A stretch of 55,926 nt of DNA from NCBI GenBank assembly GCA_902514765.1, contig CABXSA010000004.1, positions 1 through 55,926 on the forward strand, read 5' to 3'. A program made the position numbers and the translations under genes. The notes beneath the pieces are model-generated. The model did no database searches. It was given only the letters and a program-made list of their open reading frames with translations, and was not told the DNA's origin. This DNA is from an uncultured SAR86 cluster bacterium (lineage in GTDB: Bacteria; Pseudomonadota; Gammaproteobacteria; Magnimaribacterales; AG-339-G14). Shown here one piece after another: positions 1 to 13,442 of the stretch; position 1 is the stretch's first letter, and the number at the start of each line of letters is the position of its first letter.

Positions 1-7
1 AGTATTA

Positions 8-2909
<2,902 letters not shown>

Positions 2910-3159
2910 AAAATACTTTAAATTAATAAAGTTAAGTCTTTCGAATAATAAGCGCCAAAATTTGCCATTAGCATTTTAAGATAATTATCTTAAAACTTGG
3001 TGCACTAATAATTGATAACATTAATTATTAGTGTCGTAACTAAATAAATTTAGTTACTGGATCAACAATACTTTTAAAGAACACATCACTTATTTTCCTA
3101 TGAAAATAGTAAGACAAGTAATTCGAACGGACACTCACAATAAAAGTCGTGTAATTTGT
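2910..3159 (-). other. 16S-23S internal transcribed spacer without tRNA
   Basis: About 250 bases between 16S and 23S, with no tRNA-Ile, tRNA-Ala or other tRNA. In transcription order it holds four kinds of element. First, a segment at 3135-3115 can pair, with G-U pairs, with the 16S leader at 4790-4811; this is the likely RNase III stem of 16S. Second, a boxA copy (TGTTCTTTAAAA) lies at 3083-3072. Third come three hairpins: GTAACTAAA at 3036-3044 with 3049-3057, CACTAATAATT at 3003-3013 with 3023-3033, and a perfect 22-base palindrome at 2974-2995. Last is the short 23S processing strand at about 2906-2919. The hairpins occupy the space where many gammaproteobacteria carry tRNAs. Confidence 0.85.
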
Positions 3160-4694
<1,535 letters not shown>

Positions 4695-4786
4695 ATTAAA
4701 CGATTATTTTTTTTAAAAAAATAATAAAAAATGGGTGACTATCAAATTTTGATAATCTAAAAATTGACACTAACCTTTATTAAAAT

Positions 4787-4890
4787 GGTAAGTGCCCGCA
4801 CGAATTACTTGTTTATAGTTTTAAAGAACACCCGAGCCTATTTTTCTTAGGCACGAGCGAGCGATTATACATGGCTTTGAATAATAAGAA
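4787..4890 (-). promoter_or_regulatory. rrn promoter and antitermination leader (boxB-boxA, 16S stem)
   Basis: On the minus strand a TATAAT -10 lies at 4868-4863 with only a weak -35 (CTTTCT, 17-base spacing). A GC-rich stretch (CGCTCGCTCG) follows, like the discriminator of stringently controlled rRNA promoters. Downstream comes a small hairpin, GCCTA at 4852-4848 paired with TAGGC at 4840-4836, in the boxB position. Then comes boxA, TGTTCTTTAAAA at 4830-4819, identical to the copy in the spacer. The 22 bases at 4811-4790 pair with the spacer at 3115-3135 to make the 16S processing stem. tyrS ends at 4900 in the same direction with no obvious terminator, so readthrough from tyrS is possible. 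Confidence 0.75.
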
Positions 4891-4899
4891 AGCGAAGAT

Positions 4900-6123
4900 T
4901 CAGCCTTTTTTAAGCTTTATTTTTAAGTGCTTAAGCTTCCCTACTTGATAGGTGTTTTCAGACGGATTTTGAACCGAAATAGCATCATCCAAAATCTTAT
5001 TTCCATCTATTTTTACTGCGCCTTGAGCTATCATTCTCCTCGCTTCTGATTTACTTTTACAAAGCTTATGGTCGCCCAGTTCATCTTTGGACAATAGATC
5101 TACAATAGATATTGAAGATGCTTTCATAGATAGCTTAATCGATTTGATTTTTGCTGGATCGTTTCCTTTAGAAAATCTATTTGTGAATTCTTTTTCAGCA
5201 AGAAGTGCTTTTTCTTCGCCATGAAATCTTGTCACAATTTCTATAGCAAGCATTTTTTTTGCTTCCATAGGATTTAAGCCTTGTTTAGTTTTTTTCTTTA
5301 TTTCTTTGATCTCAATAGATGTCTTGAAACTTAGCAAATTGAAGTATCGCCACATTAAGTCATCTGAGACTGACATAATTTTGCCAAACATATCGTTTGG
5401 ACTTTCTTGCAGGCCGATATAATTATTTAAGGATTTTGACATTTTCTTGACGCCATCCGTCCCTTCCAAAATTGGCAGAGTCATAATGATCTGCTCTTCC
5501 ATACCGAAAGATTTTTGAATATCTCTACCTACTAAAAGATTAAACTTTTGATCAGTTCCGCCAAGCTCTACATCTGATTTAAGCTCAAAAGAATCATATC
5601 CTTGGACAAGAGGATAGATAAATTCATGAATTGAGATGGGTTTATTCCCTTTATACCTTTTACTGAAATCGTCTCTTTCAAGCATGCGAGCAACTGTCAT
5701 TTTTGAGCTTAAATTAATGAGCTCTGCACTAGTCATTTTCTTAAACCAAGAGGAATTGAACTCAATTTTTGTTTTTTTCTTATCTAAAATTTTGAAAATC
5801 TGTTCTTGATAGGTTTCAGAATTTTTTTTAAGTTGCTCTACCGTTAAAATTGGACGAGTTTCACTAACACCTGACGGATCGCCTATCATTCCAGTGAAAT
5901 CTCCAATTAAAAAGACTACCTGATGTCCAAGATCTTGAAATTGTTTTAATTTATTGATCAAAACAGTATGGCCTAAGTGTAAATCAGGAGCAGTTGGATC
6001 AAATCCAGCTTTGATAATTAAAGGTTTATTTTTATTTAGCTTTTTTTCTAAACCTTTTTCAGGGATGACTTCTTCTACCCCGCGTTTTAATATTTCTAAT
6101 TTTTCTGAAGTTGATAAACTCAT
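4900..6123 (-). CDS. tyrS: tyrosine--tRNA ligase
   Basis: Charges tRNA-Tyr with tyrosine in the cytoplasm. The 407-residue protein has the class I signature HLGH at residues 49-52 and KMSKS at 227-231, followed by a C-terminal S4-like RNA-binding domain from about residue 345. The plain KMSKS form and the overall sequence resemble the TyrZ type found in Pseudomonas rather than the E. coli TyrS type (a family-level judgement). It lies between the rrn operon and a divergent M23 peptidase gene, the order I recall from Pseudomonas. The ATG at 6123 fits the family N terminus. Confidence 0.96.
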   Translation of the reverse strand: MSLSTSEKLEILKRGVEEVIPEKGLEKKLNKNKPLIIKAGFDPTAPDLHLGHTVLINKLKQFQDLGHQVVFLIGDFTGMIGDPSGVSETRPILTVEQLKKNSETYQEQIFKILDKKKTKIEFNSSWFKKMTSAELINLSSKMTVARMLERDDFSKRYKGNKPISIHEFIYPLVQGYDSFELKSDVELGGTDQKFNLLVGRDIQKSFGMEEQIIMTLPILEGTDGVKKMSKSLNNYIGLQESPNDMFGKIMSVSDDLMWRYFNLLSFKTSIEIKEIKKKTKQGLNPMEAKKMLAIEIVTRFHGEEKALLAEKEFTNRFSKGNDPAKIKSIKLSMKASSISIVDLLSKDELGDHKLCKSKSEARRMIAQGAVKIDGNKILDDAISVQNPSENTYQVGKLKHLKIKLKKG

Positions 6124-6187
6124 GAATGTAATTATTTATTTCTCAAAAATTTATATATTTCTTTGAAATGATACTCTAAAAATGTAA

Positions 6188-7474
6188 ATGAAAAATTTAA
6201 TTCTTGATATTAAGTATTATTTGCTCTTTCTATTAGTTGTATTAGCTGCATTCTATTTGTATTTAAATTTTGGAATAAATTTCAATAAGAATTACTCTCC
6301 AGAAATAATTGCAGATGCCTCTTTTAGAGACGAAATAACTCTGAAAGAGAATCAAAGCGAGCAAATCTTTAAAGGAGCCTTATCAAAAAAAATAAAAGTA
6401 GATAAAAATGACACTTTAATAAAGATATTAAGCTCTAATGAAGTAGAAAATAAGTACATAAAAGCCTTAATAAAAACCAAAGGTTCTGAGAAGCTTGCCA
6501 ATATAAAAACCGGCGATATTGTAGAAATCTCATTCACTGAAAACAAAATACCTAGAGAAATATTTGTGACCAGAAATGGTTTGAAGGGGGTTTTGGCAGA
6601 ATTCAAAGACAAAACTTACTCCATTGAAAATCATGAAAGAATTCCAGAGGTAATTGAAAGATTTGCATCTGTGACCATTGATGAATCTTTATATCAATCT
6701 GCTTTAAAAGAAGGAATATCAGATAGCGTAATTATGGATTTAGTTTTTATATTTGGCTGGGACATAGATTTTGTTTTTGATATTAGATCAGGAGATAGTT
6801 TTGAAATTCTTTATGAAGAATATTTTTATAAAGGAGAAAAAGTCAAAAATGGAGATATTAAAGCTGCAAGATTTAAAAGAGGAAAAAAAGTTTTTTCAGC
6901 GATAAGATTCTTTTCCAACGTGTCAGGTACAAAAGAGTATTTTTCAACTAGAGGAGAAAATGTCAAGAAAGCTTTTTTAAGAACGCCTGTCGAATTTTCT
7001 TACATAAGTTCTCGTTACAACCTCAAAAGAAAACATCCGGTATTGAATAAAATTAGAGCTCATACAGGTGTAGATTATGCAGCGCCCACTGGAACTCCAG
7101 TAAGATCAACAAGTTCAGGAACAGTATCTTTCATTGGTAACAAAGGTGGATATGGGAAGCTGATTGAAGTGAAGCATTCTGAAGACTACTCTACTCGCTA
7201 TGCTCACTTATCAAAATTCAATCCGAGACTGAGTAATGGTTCAAAGGTTGAGCAAGGTGAGACTATTGGATACGTTGGCCAAACAGGATTAGCAACAGGT
7301 CCGCACTTACACTATGAATTTAGAGTTGGAGGTAATCACACTAATCCCTTGACCGTTAAGCTGCCGGATGCAAAACCAATATCGGAAGTTGAAAAAAAAG
7401 AATTTTTTGATCACGCCATAAAAATGATCAATAGACTTGATGAGCTATTTCTTAAATTTTATGCCGAAGTCTGA
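6188..7474 (+). CDS. M23 family metallopeptidase (MepM/OapA-like murein endopeptidase)
   Basis: Probable periplasmic, membrane-anchored peptidoglycan endopeptidase. One N-terminal membrane segment (about residues 10-29) is followed by an OapA/LysM-like region (about 65-125) and a C-terminal M23 domain (about 280-385). The zinc ligands are visible: HTGVD (H292, D296), H340 in RYAH, and HLH at 373-375. Cutting of stem-peptide cross-links is known for the family. The gene lies divergent from tyrS with about 64 bases between them and overlaps anmK downstream, so peptidoglycan cleavage and recycling functions are adjacent. At 428 residues it has the usual length for MepM-type proteins. Confidence 0.9.
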   Translation: MKNLILDIKYYLLFLLVVLAAFYLYLNFGINFNKNYSPEIIADASFRDEITLKENQSEQIFKGALSKKIKVDKNDTLIKILSSNEVENKYIKALIKTKGSEKLANIKTGDIVEISFTENKIPREIFVTRNGLKGVLAEFKDKTYSIENHERIPEVIERFASVTIDESLYQSALKEGISDSVIMDLVFIFGWDIDFVFDIRSGDSFEILYEEYFYKGEKVKNGDIKAARFKRGKKVFSAIRFFSNVSGTKEYFSTRGENVKKAFLRTPVEFSYISSRYNLKRKHPVLNKIRAHTGVDYAAPTGTPVRSTSSGTVSFIGNKGGYGKLIEVKHSEDYSTRYAHLSKFNPRLSNGSKVEQGETIGYVGQTGLATGPHLHYEFRVGGNHTNPLTVKLPDAKPISEVEKKEFFDHAIKMINRLDELFLKFYAEV

Positions 7475-8582
7475 TTTATACATCGGGGTTCTCTCTGGAA
7501 CTTCAGCAGATTCTATAGATGCTTTATTAGTTGATTTTTCAAACTCGATTAAAGTTATTGATCGTTTTTCAAAAAAAATACCTAAAGCAGTTAAAAATAA
7601 AATATTTGAACTTGTCCTAAATAAAGAAATTCCTAACTACGCTAACCGACAAATGGAGTTAGATGACATTCTAGGTGAACTCATAGGTAAATCTGTTAAC
7701 CAATTAATTAAAAGAACTAAGATAGATAAGCAAATGGTTAAAGCCATTGGAAGTCATGGGCAGACCATAAAACACAGCTCTTCGAGAAAAAATCCCTTTA
7801 GTTTGCAAATTGGAAATCCAGAGTTAGTCAGAAAGCTTACAGGCATCAAAGTAGTTTATGGGTTCCGACAAAGCGATATAGCAAACGGGGGAATGGGTGC
7901 TCCCCTAACACCAGCTTTTCATAATGAGTTTATGTCTCAAGCAAAAGTTAATCGTGCAATTGTTAATATTGGCGGAATAACGAACGTAACTTTGCTGCCT
8001 GCAAAAGGAAAAGTTCTTGGATGGGATATTGGACCTGGAAATTGCTTTATAGATCAAGCCATGAAAAATCTTACTAATGGAAAAAAACAATTTGATAACA
8101 AGGGATTCCTGGCAAAGAAAGGAAATCCTCAAGTATTGAAAAATACCATCAAGAAATTTCTCAATGAGAGTTACTTTAAAAAATCAATTCCTAAAAGTCA
8201 GACAATTGAAAATTATGATTTAAGAAAATTTAGATTTGATCCATTAGAAATAAAGAAGCTAAAAGACGAAGACTTAATTTCAGGCTTAACCGAGATTACA
8301 TTTCAATCAATTTTAAGAGAGCTAAAGAAATACTGTAATAAAAAATATGAGATTTACTTTTGTGGTGGTGGAACAAAAAATAATTATTTAATGGGTAGAT
8401 TTAATGAGCTCAATATAGAAAATCTGCAATTCTTTAAAACTTCAGATTTAGGAATTGACCCACTTGATGTAGAAGCTATGACTTTTGCCTGGTTGGCAAA
8501 GAAAAGACTAGAAAAACAAAAAATTAAGCTAACAAGCGTAACCGGATCTAAACCTTGTTTGATGGGCGAAGTAATAAACTAA
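7461..8582 (+). CDS. anmK: anhydro-N-acetylmuramic acid kinase
   Basis: Phosphorylates and opens 1,6-anhydro-MurNAc during murein recycling. The N-terminal nucleotide-binding motif reads GTSADSID, slightly different from the usual GTSMDG form. Further family motifs are GSHGQT, IGGITN, WDIGPGN and CGGGTKN. I chose the ATG at 7461 because the protein then starts at [14 protein letters not shown] like its relatives, giving 373 residues and a 14-base overlap with the M23 gene. A longer reading from 7437 would add eight residues that do not match the family. The stop codon overlaps that of convergent erpA. Confidence 0.93.
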   Translation: MPKSDLYIGVLSGTSADSIDALLVDFSNSIKVIDRFSKKIPKAVKNKIFELVLNKEIPNYANRQMELDDILGELIGKSVNQLIKRTKIDKQMVKAIGSHGQTIKHSSSRKNPFSLQIGNPELVRKLTGIKVVYGFRQSDIANGGMGAPLTPAFHNEFMSQAKVNRAIVNIGGITNVTLLPAKGKVLGWDIGPGNCFIDQAMKNLTNGKKQFDNKGFLAKKGNPQVLKNTIKKFLNESYFKKSIPKSQTIENYDLRKFRFDPLEIKKLKDEDLISGLTEITFQSILRELKKYCNKKYEIYFCGGGTKNNYLMGRFNELNIENLQFFKTSDLGIDPLDVEAMTFAWLAKKRLEKQKIKLTSVTGSKPCLMGEVIN

Positions 8583-8926
8583 ATTGAAAAGGAAGCTCCA
8601 CAACCACAGGTTGTAGTTGCATTTGGATTTTCAATTATGAATTTAGATCCTTCTAAATTTTCTACATAATCCAAAGTTGATCCAAAAAGGTATTGAATAC
8701 TTAGAGAATCAATCAATACCGATACTTCGTCTTCTTTCAAGACCGTATCATCGTCTTCAGCATTATCATCTAACTTAAAACCATATTGAAAACCTGAACA
8801 ACCTCCTCCGGTAACAAAAACCCTGAGGTGAAGATTTTTTTTGTTTTCTTCAGCTATAAGGTTTTTAACCTTTAAAACAGCATTTTCAGTAATGTTAAGT
8901 TCTTTTGGGACAAATTTTTCAACCAT
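8579..8926 (-). CDS. erpA: iron-sulfur cluster insertion protein ErpA (A-type carrier)
   Basis: Carries and inserts Fe-S clusters into apoproteins in the cytoplasm. The 115-residue protein has the three conserved cysteines of A-type carriers: C43 in GGGCSGFQY, and C107 and C109 in the C-terminal TCGCG. The choice of ErpA over IscA rests mainly on context, since erpA sits next to anmK and argC in pseudomonads. It starts one base after the argC stop and is probably co-transcribed with it. It converges on anmK with overlapping stop codons. Confidence 0.88.
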   Translation of the reverse strand: MVEKFVPKELNITENAVLKVKNLIAEENKKNLHLRVFVTGGGCSGFQYGFKLDDNAEDDDTVLKEDEVSVLIDSLSIQYLFGSTLDYVENLEGSKFIIENPNATTTCGCGASFSI

Positions 8927-8927
8927 A

Positions 8928-9908
8928 TCAGCTACTCATTATATCCAAACATTGTATAGCTTGGCTTGCGGCACCCTTTAAAAGGTTATCAATTGCCGAA
9001 TTAACAACAATTGTATTACTTTGAAAAGCATATGAAACGGATATATCGCAATAGAATGTATTAATTACATCTTTGATTTCAGCAATTTCTCCCTTTTCTT
9101 TAACCCTCACTAATTTATGCTTCACATAATAACTTTCATACAATTCATTTAGGTCTAAATCATTTTGGCTGACTTCACAATAAAGCGTCACGTATTCTCC
9201 TCTAAAAAGCGGCAAAAGATGTGGGATGAAAATGATTTCATGATCAAGATTGAATTCCATTTTTAAGAAATCTTTAATTTCCGGTTGGTGTCTATGAAAA
9301 CCAACATTATAAGATTTAAAATTTTCTTTGATATCCTCTTCAAGACCATTTTCTACGGAAGATTTGCCGGCACCACTTATTCCAGATTTAGCATCCAAAA
9401 TAATTTTTGAATTTTTTTGTAGGTGTGGAATGACTGGAAGCAATCCAAGTATGGAAGCAGTAGGATAACATCCAGGTACTGCAACTAAATTTGCTGCTTT
9501 AATTTTTTCTGCAGAATGTTCAGGTAAGCCATAAATAGCTTGAGGTAAAAGATCATCTGCCCTATGTTTGCTGTCATAAGTTTCTTGCCAAAGTTTTCCA
9601 TTTGATAGTCTAAAATCCGCTGATAGATCAATAACCTTTATCCCCTTTTTTAAAATCTTTGGAACATAGTCCATTGAGTAGTCATGTTTGGTCGCAAAAA
9701 AAACATAATCAAGATTTTCAGGCATTTGATCTATAGGTTGTAATACTAATTTACTATTCGTTTCAGGATGAACCTCTTTATATTGCTTTCCTTCATGCGA
9801 AAAAGAAGAGACAAAGGTAAGGCTCAAATCTTTCCTAGATTCGATGATTGAAGCAAGCTCCTCTCCAACATAGCCTGTGGCGCCTACTATTCCAATATTT
9901 AAAGACAT
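8928..9908 (-). CDS. argC: N-acetyl-gamma-glutamyl-phosphate reductase
   Basis: Third step of arginine synthesis: NADPH-dependent reduction of N-acetyl-glutamyl phosphate to the semialdehyde. The 326-residue protein has an N-terminal Rossmann motif ([13 protein letters not shown], about residues 6-18), the active-site cysteine C147 in VPGCYPTA, and the HRHQPEI motif typical of ArgC. First gene of an argC-erpA pair. Its start lies about 40 bases from divergent thiD. No ARG box was recognised in that short gap. Confidence 0.95.
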   Translation of the reverse strand: MSLNIGIVGATGYVGEELASIIESRKDLSLTFVSSFSHEGKQYKEVHPETNSKLVLQPIDQMPENLDYVFFATKHDYSMDYVPKILKKGIKVIDLSADFRLSNGKLWQETYDSKHRADDLLPQAIYGLPEHSAEKIKAANLVAVPGCYPTASILGLLPVIPHLQKNSKIILDAKSGISGAGKSSVENGLEEDIKENFKSYNVGFHRHQPEIKDFLKMEFNLDHEIIFIPHLLPLFRGEYVTLYCEVSQNDLDLNELYESYYVKHKLVRVKEKGEIAEIKDVINTFYCDISVSYAFQSNTIVVNSAIDNLLKGAASQAIQCLDIMSS

Positions 9909-9949
9909 TTATTTATTTTTAATTTTGCAAAAACATTATACTTTATTGC

Positions 9950-10711
9950 ATGATCAAGGATGACAACCTAATTTTATCTATTGCCGGACACGACCCCACG
10001 GGTGGAGCTGGAATTCAAGTTGATGCACAAATTGCAAATCATCACGGCAAGCATTGTCTCTCAATTCTTACTTGTGAGACTATTCAAAATTTAAAAAGTT
10101 TTGAAAAAATTATTCCTGAAGAAGAGAAATATATTCAAGAATCTTTTAACAATCTTTTAAAAAACTTTTCACTGAAGTATTTCAAGATTGGCTTGGTCCC
10201 AAACATCAAAATAGCTCATAAATTGGGCAGCTTAATTGCTTCAAACAAACCTGAATTAGTAGTCATTGATCCCATTTTGAAATCTGGAACTGGAAAAAAG
10301 CTTTTTCTGAAAAAAGATATGAATTCACTAATTCAAAAGCTCTATAAGAAAGCAACTTTATTGACACCAAACATATACGAATTAAAAACATTAACAAACA
10401 AACAAAATATTTTTGACAGTATTTCATTTTTAAACGACCAAGGCATTGAAAACGTTTATGTAACTGGAGAATTAAAAAAAGGAAAAATTAGAAATCATCT
10501 CTACTCAAAAGGAGAGTTAGTAAATATTGATGAAGTTCCTAAGATTAAAACTACCATTCACGGTAGCGGGTGTGCTTTATCAACATCCATCCTATGCTTT
10601 TTGGTAAATAAAAAAAGTTTGAAGGATGCTTGTTCGAAGTCACAAAACCTCATGAAAGTTTTAGTTAAAAGCTCAAGAAATCATATTCATCAGAATATTC
10701 TTAAAATCTAA
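9950..10711 (+). CDS. thiD: hydroxymethylpyrimidine/phosphomethylpyrimidine kinase
   Basis: Phosphorylates hydroxymethylpyrimidine and its monophosphate for thiamine synthesis. The ribokinase-fold protein (253 residues) has the N-terminal AGHDPTGGAGIQ motif, normally AG(S)DPSGGAGIQAD, and the C-terminal HGSGC motif carrying the catalytic Cys, where most ThiD proteins read GTGC. The rest is fairly divergent. It is followed two bases later by thiE and then by a sugar kinase, forming a three-gene operon. No TPP riboswitch is visible in the roughly 40-base gap upstream. The match to ThiD is good because thiE follows. Confidence 0.85.
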   Translation: MIKDDNLILSIAGHDPTGGAGIQVDAQIANHHGKHCLSILTCETIQNLKSFEKIIPEEEKYIQESFNNLLKNFSLKYFKIGLVPNIKIAHKLGSLIASNKPELVVIDPILKSGTGKKLFLKKDMNSLIQKLYKKATLLTPNIYELKTLTNKQNIFDSISFLNDQGIENVYVTGELKKGKIRNHLYSKGELVNIDEVPKIKTTIHGSGCALSTSILCFLVNKKSLKDACSKSQNLMKVLVKSSRNHIHQNILKI

Positions 10712-10713
10712 TA

Positions 10714-11340
10714 ATGATCCAAGGACTTTATGCAATTACCCCTTCTGGCTTGGAAGAAAACGATTTGCTTTCTAAAACCGAAGTCTTACTCAAAGAAGGG
10801 ATTAAACTCATTCAGTACAGAGACAAAATTCTTGATAAAAAGACTTTTCAAGAAAAAGCTCATGCGCTTTTGAAACTAACTAAAAAATATGAAGCTATGT
10901 TAATTATCAATGATCACGTTGAAATTTGCTTGGAAATAAGTGCCGATGGTTTTCACCTAGGTTTAGAAGATTACTCATCTAAAGGAAACATAGAGCTCTT
11001 AAAAAAGAATAAAGAATTTATTTCAAAAAATTTGATATGCGGCTTATCTTGCAAATGGAATAAGGAGCTGGTGGTCAATCCTCCTGAAAATGAAATCAAA
11101 TGGACTTATTTGGCAGTTGGGTCTTTTTATCCATCCAATACTAAGTCAACTATTCCGGAGACAAATGAGAACGTAAAAAGAAAATTCCTAAGCTATACTG
11201 ATAAGCCTCTAGTAGCTATTGGAGGTATCAATGAAAAAAATATCGGGGAAGTTAGAAGTTTAGGCTATTCTTGTTTTGCTCTAAGCGAGGCCCTCTTTAG
11301 AAACCCTAAACATCTTTTAAATGAGTATAAAAGGTTATGA
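10714..11340 (+). CDS. thiE: thiamine-phosphate synthase
   Basis: Joins HMP pyrophosphate to the thiazole phosphate to make thiamine phosphate. The 208-residue TIM-barrel protein shows QYRDK near residue 34, DGFHLG (family DGVHLGQ), and the phosphate-binding AIGGI loop near the C terminus. The phosphate-site loop reads SNTKSTIP where many ThiE proteins have T-KK. It follows thiD directly, and its stop overlaps the start of the next kinase by four bases (ATGA). No thiazole-branch genes (thiG, thiS, thiH) are in this window. Confidence 0.88.
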   Translation: MIQGLYAITPSGLEENDLLSKTEVLLKEGIKLIQYRDKILDKKTFQEKAHALLKLTKKYEAMLIINDHVEICLEISADGFHLGLEDYSSKGNIELLKKNKEFISKNLICGLSCKWNKELVVNPPENEIKWTYLAVGSFYPSNTKSTIPETNENVKRKFLSYTDKPLVAIGGINEKNIGEVRSLGYSCFALSEALFRNPKHLLNEYKRL

Positions 11341-12317
11341 AAGTTATTGGTTTTGGCGCAGCACTAGTCGATAAGCAATTTCTTATCAAAGATGATGCGC
11401 TAAATGCTCTAGGTATAGAAAAAGGTTTAATGACTTTAAATTCTGAAGAAGAGCAGAATGAGCTTCTTACTTTTCTACAAAATCAAAATTACGAACAAAT
11501 ATCTTCGTGTGGTGGGTCAGCAACTAATAGTATTTATGCAGCTGCAGCTTTGGGGACTAGTTCTGGCTTCATTGGCAAAGTTGCACAAGATAATGATGGC
11601 GAAATCTATAACACTGATTTGAAAGACAATAACATTGAAATATCAAATTGCATCACATCATCAAATGGTAAAACCGGTAACTGCATTGTTTTAATTACTC
11701 CCGATGCAGAAAGAACGATGAATACTTATCTGGGAGTAAGTTCTGAAACAAAATTTTCTGAAATAAATTTCGAGCAAGTTTCTTTAACAAATCTGCTCTT
11801 TATGGAAGCTTATGTGGTTACTTCGCCTGATACAAAAGATACCGCGAAGAAACTCATCAAAAGCTGTCACGAATCCAATATCAAAATAGCTTTGAGTCTT
11901 TCTGATCCTGGAATTGTGGCAGGTTTTAAAGATGAGCTGAAATCTTGGATGAACGTGAAAATAGATTACGTGTTTTGTAACCATGAAGAAGCAAAAACTT
12001 TTTGTGATGCCAATGAGTTCGATGACTTACAAAACTATGCAAAAACAATTTTTATCACTAACGGAGTGAACCCAACTGTTGTTCTTGAAGAAAATCAAAC
12101 CTATGAGGTATCTGCTTATAAAGCAAAGGCAGTTGACACCAATGGTGCTGGAGACATGTTTGCGGGAGGCGTAATTCACGGTTTAAGCGAAGGCTGGGAA
12201 AATGCTGAATCAGTAAGATTTGGCAACTTTTTAGCCTCAAAAGGAGTTGCTGAAATTGGACCAAGACTTAAAAAAAATAAATACATGGAATATTTAAAGG
12301 AGTTCTCTAAAAAATAA
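11337..12317 (+). CDS. PfkB-family carbohydrate/nucleoside kinase (adenosine kinase-like)
   Basis: Cytoplasmic ATP-dependent kinase of the ribokinase/PfkB family, 326 residues. Signature 1 is seen as CGGSATNSIYAAAALG with GKVAQD (about residues 59-82). Signature 2, with the catalytic Asp, is DTNGAGDMFAGG (about 266-277). The N-terminal layout is closest to bacterial adenosine kinase-like members, but substrate cannot be read from sequence. It overlaps thiE by four bases, so it is translated with the thiamine genes. That could be chance packing in a compact genome or a link to thiamine precursor or nucleoside salvage. Confidence 0.85.
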   Translation: MKVIGFGAALVDKQFLIKDDALNALGIEKGLMTLNSEEEQNELLTFLQNQNYEQISSCGGSATNSIYAAAALGTSSGFIGKVAQDNDGEIYNTDLKDNNIEISNCITSSNGKTGNCIVLITPDAERTMNTYLGVSSETKFSEINFEQVSLTNLLFMEAYVVTSPDTKDTAKKLIKSCHESNIKIALSLSDPGIVAGFKDELKSWMNVKIDYVFCNHEEAKTFCDANEFDDLQNYAKTIFITNGVNPTVVLEENQTYEVSAYKAKAVDTNGAGDMFAGGVIHGLSEGWENAESVRFGNFLASKGVAEIGPRLKKNKYMEYLKEFSKK

Positions 12318-12370
12318 AAAATTAACTGGATACTTTCATCTTCTTTTGATAAATTCTTGTCTTCAAAATT

Positions 12371-12979
12371 ATGGTTACTAAAAATTCCAAAAAACCAACC
12401 AAAGTAAAAAAACCTGCTGCTAAAAAAGTAACTAAGGTACAAAAAAAACCAGTAAAAAAACCTGCTGCGAAGAAACCAGTAAAACCAGTAAAAAAGGCAG
12501 CTTCTACTAAAAAAGTACCTAAGAAAGTAGCAGTCAAAGCCAGTGCTTCTCCAACGGATTTTTCAGCTTTCTTAAAGAATTTCCAGCCTTACAGGTCAAA
12601 GAAGTCAGAAAAATACATGAACAAAAATCAGCAGAAGCATTTTCTAGGAATGCTGACTGCTTGGAAAGAAGCTCTTATTGAAGAACAAGAAAAAACTGAA
12701 CAATTAATTCAACAAGATCAAAGTAATTTTCCAGATTCTTTGGATCGTGCTGCTAAAGAAGAAGAATTTATGTTGGAATTGAGAAAAAGAGAAAGAGAGC
12801 GAAAACTCATAGCAAAGATTGATCTTTCTCTGAAAGATTTAGAAGATAATCTTTACGGTTATTGTGAATCCTGCGGTGTTGAAATTGGTATCAAAAGATT
12901 GGAAGCCAGACCCACTGCAACGAAATGCATTGATTGCAAAACCGTCGACGAAATTAAAGAAAAACAACAGTTCGGTTAA
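12371..12979 (+). CDS. dksA: DksA-type RNA polymerase regulator with Lys/Pro/Ala-rich N-terminal extension
   Basis: Binds the RNA polymerase secondary channel and with ppGpp tunes rRNA and amino-acid promoters. The C-terminal ~140 residues are a clear DksA: coiled coil with the tip motif DSLDRA, and a four-Cys zinc finger reading CESC, then 17 residues, then CIDC. The first ~60 residues are unlike E. coli DksA: a histone H1/AlgP-like run of KKPAAKK units with no acidic residues, probably disordered and nucleic-acid binding. At 202 residues it is well above the usual ~150. The start is fixed because the ATG at 12371 is the only one before the repeats. Its stop overlaps the folK start (TAATG). 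gluQ, a common neighbour, is absent. Confidence 0.93.
   Translation: MVTKNSKKPTKVKKPAAKKVTKVQKKPVKKPAAKKPVKPVKKAASTKKVPKKVAVKASASPTDFSAFLKNFQPYRSKKSEKYMNKNQQKHFLGMLTAWKEALIEEQEKTEQLIQQDQSNFPDSLDRAAKEEEFMLELRKRERERKLIAKIDLSLKDLEDNLYGYCESCGVEIGIKRLEARPTATKCIDCKTVDEIKEKQQFG
12398..12525 (+). repeat. Imperfect repeats encoding KKPAAKK/KPVKK units inside dksA
   Basis: The 5' part of dksA is built of near-repeated units. AAACCTGCTGC occurs twice, near 12411 and 12461, and CCAGTAAAA occurs three times. Each encodes KKPAAKK or KPVKK. Such in-frame repeats can expand or contract, so the length of the basic tail may vary among relatives. Confidence 0.7.
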
Positions 12980-13419
12980 TGTCTTCGCATCTTGCGTACT
13001 TGGTTTTAGGTTCTAACTTAGGGAATCGGTCAACAAATCTTGCAAATGCCAAGACAGCAATAAGCGCACTTTCTGAAACAAAAATTCTAAAAGAAAGCGA
13101 AATCTATAAGTCTCCTGCTTATGGCCCAATCGACCAGCCATTTTTTTTCAATCTTGCTTTGGAAGTTGAAACGAAGCTCACGCCTTTGGTACTTCTTGAG
13201 CAGCTACAAAAAATTGAAACGAAACTCAAACGCGAAAAAGATTCTCACATGAAACCTCGAACCATTGATATCGATATTGTATTTTTTGATAATGAAACAA
13301 TAGAAACGCCTCTTTTAAAAGTGCCGCACTACGATTGGCAAAATCGAGACTTTTTCATAATCCCGCTCAAAGAAATAAATTGCCAAGCTCAAGAATTTAA
13401 AAACTTTAGCTTTGACTAA
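12979..13419 (+). CDS. folK: 2-amino-4-hydroxy-6-hydroxymethyldihydropteridine pyrophosphokinase
   Basis: Transfers pyrophosphate from ATP to 6-hydroxymethyl-dihydropterin in folate synthesis. The 146-residue protein has the N-terminal LGSNLGNR motif, the PAYGPIDQPFFFNLAL substrate region, and the magnesium-binding RTIDIDIVFFD (family R-LDLDLL). Translationally coupled to dksA by the TAATG overlap. A perfect 10-base hairpin spans its stop codon. Confidence 0.94.
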   Translation: MSSHLAYLVLGSNLGNRSTNLANAKTAISALSETKILKESEIYKSPAYGPIDQPFFFNLALEVETKLTPLVLLEQLQKIETKLKREKDSHMKPRTIDIDIVFFDNETIETPLLKVPHYDWQNRDFFIIPLKEINCQAQEFKNFSFD

Positions 13420-13425
13420 AGTTTT
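13400..13425 (+). terminator. Hairpin across the folK stop, possible weak terminator or attenuator
   Basis: AAAACTTTAG at 13400-13409 pairs perfectly with CTAAAGTTTT at 13416-13425 around a six-base loop. The folK stop codon is inside the 3' arm. The stem is AT-rich and no further U-run follows, so as an intrinsic terminator it is weak. It would separate dksA-folK from acs 17 bases later. Confidence 0.35.
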
Positions 13426-13442
13426 CAAGATAGAATTGTTTA

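Noticed and set aside
2910..3159. Search for tRNA-Ile/Ala in the spacer
   Set aside because: No acceptor, T-loop (GTTCGAATC) or anticodon arm pattern; the CGAATT near 3122 belongs to the 16S processing stem.
7437..7460. Longer anmK beginning MMSYFLNF
   Set aside because: These residues lie within the M23 gene and do not fit the AnmK N terminus; the ATG at 7461 does.
12176..12537. Two minus-strand frames over the dksA repeats, rich in Phe, Gly and Thr
   Set aside because: They are the complement of the Lys/Pro/Ala repeats, not genes.
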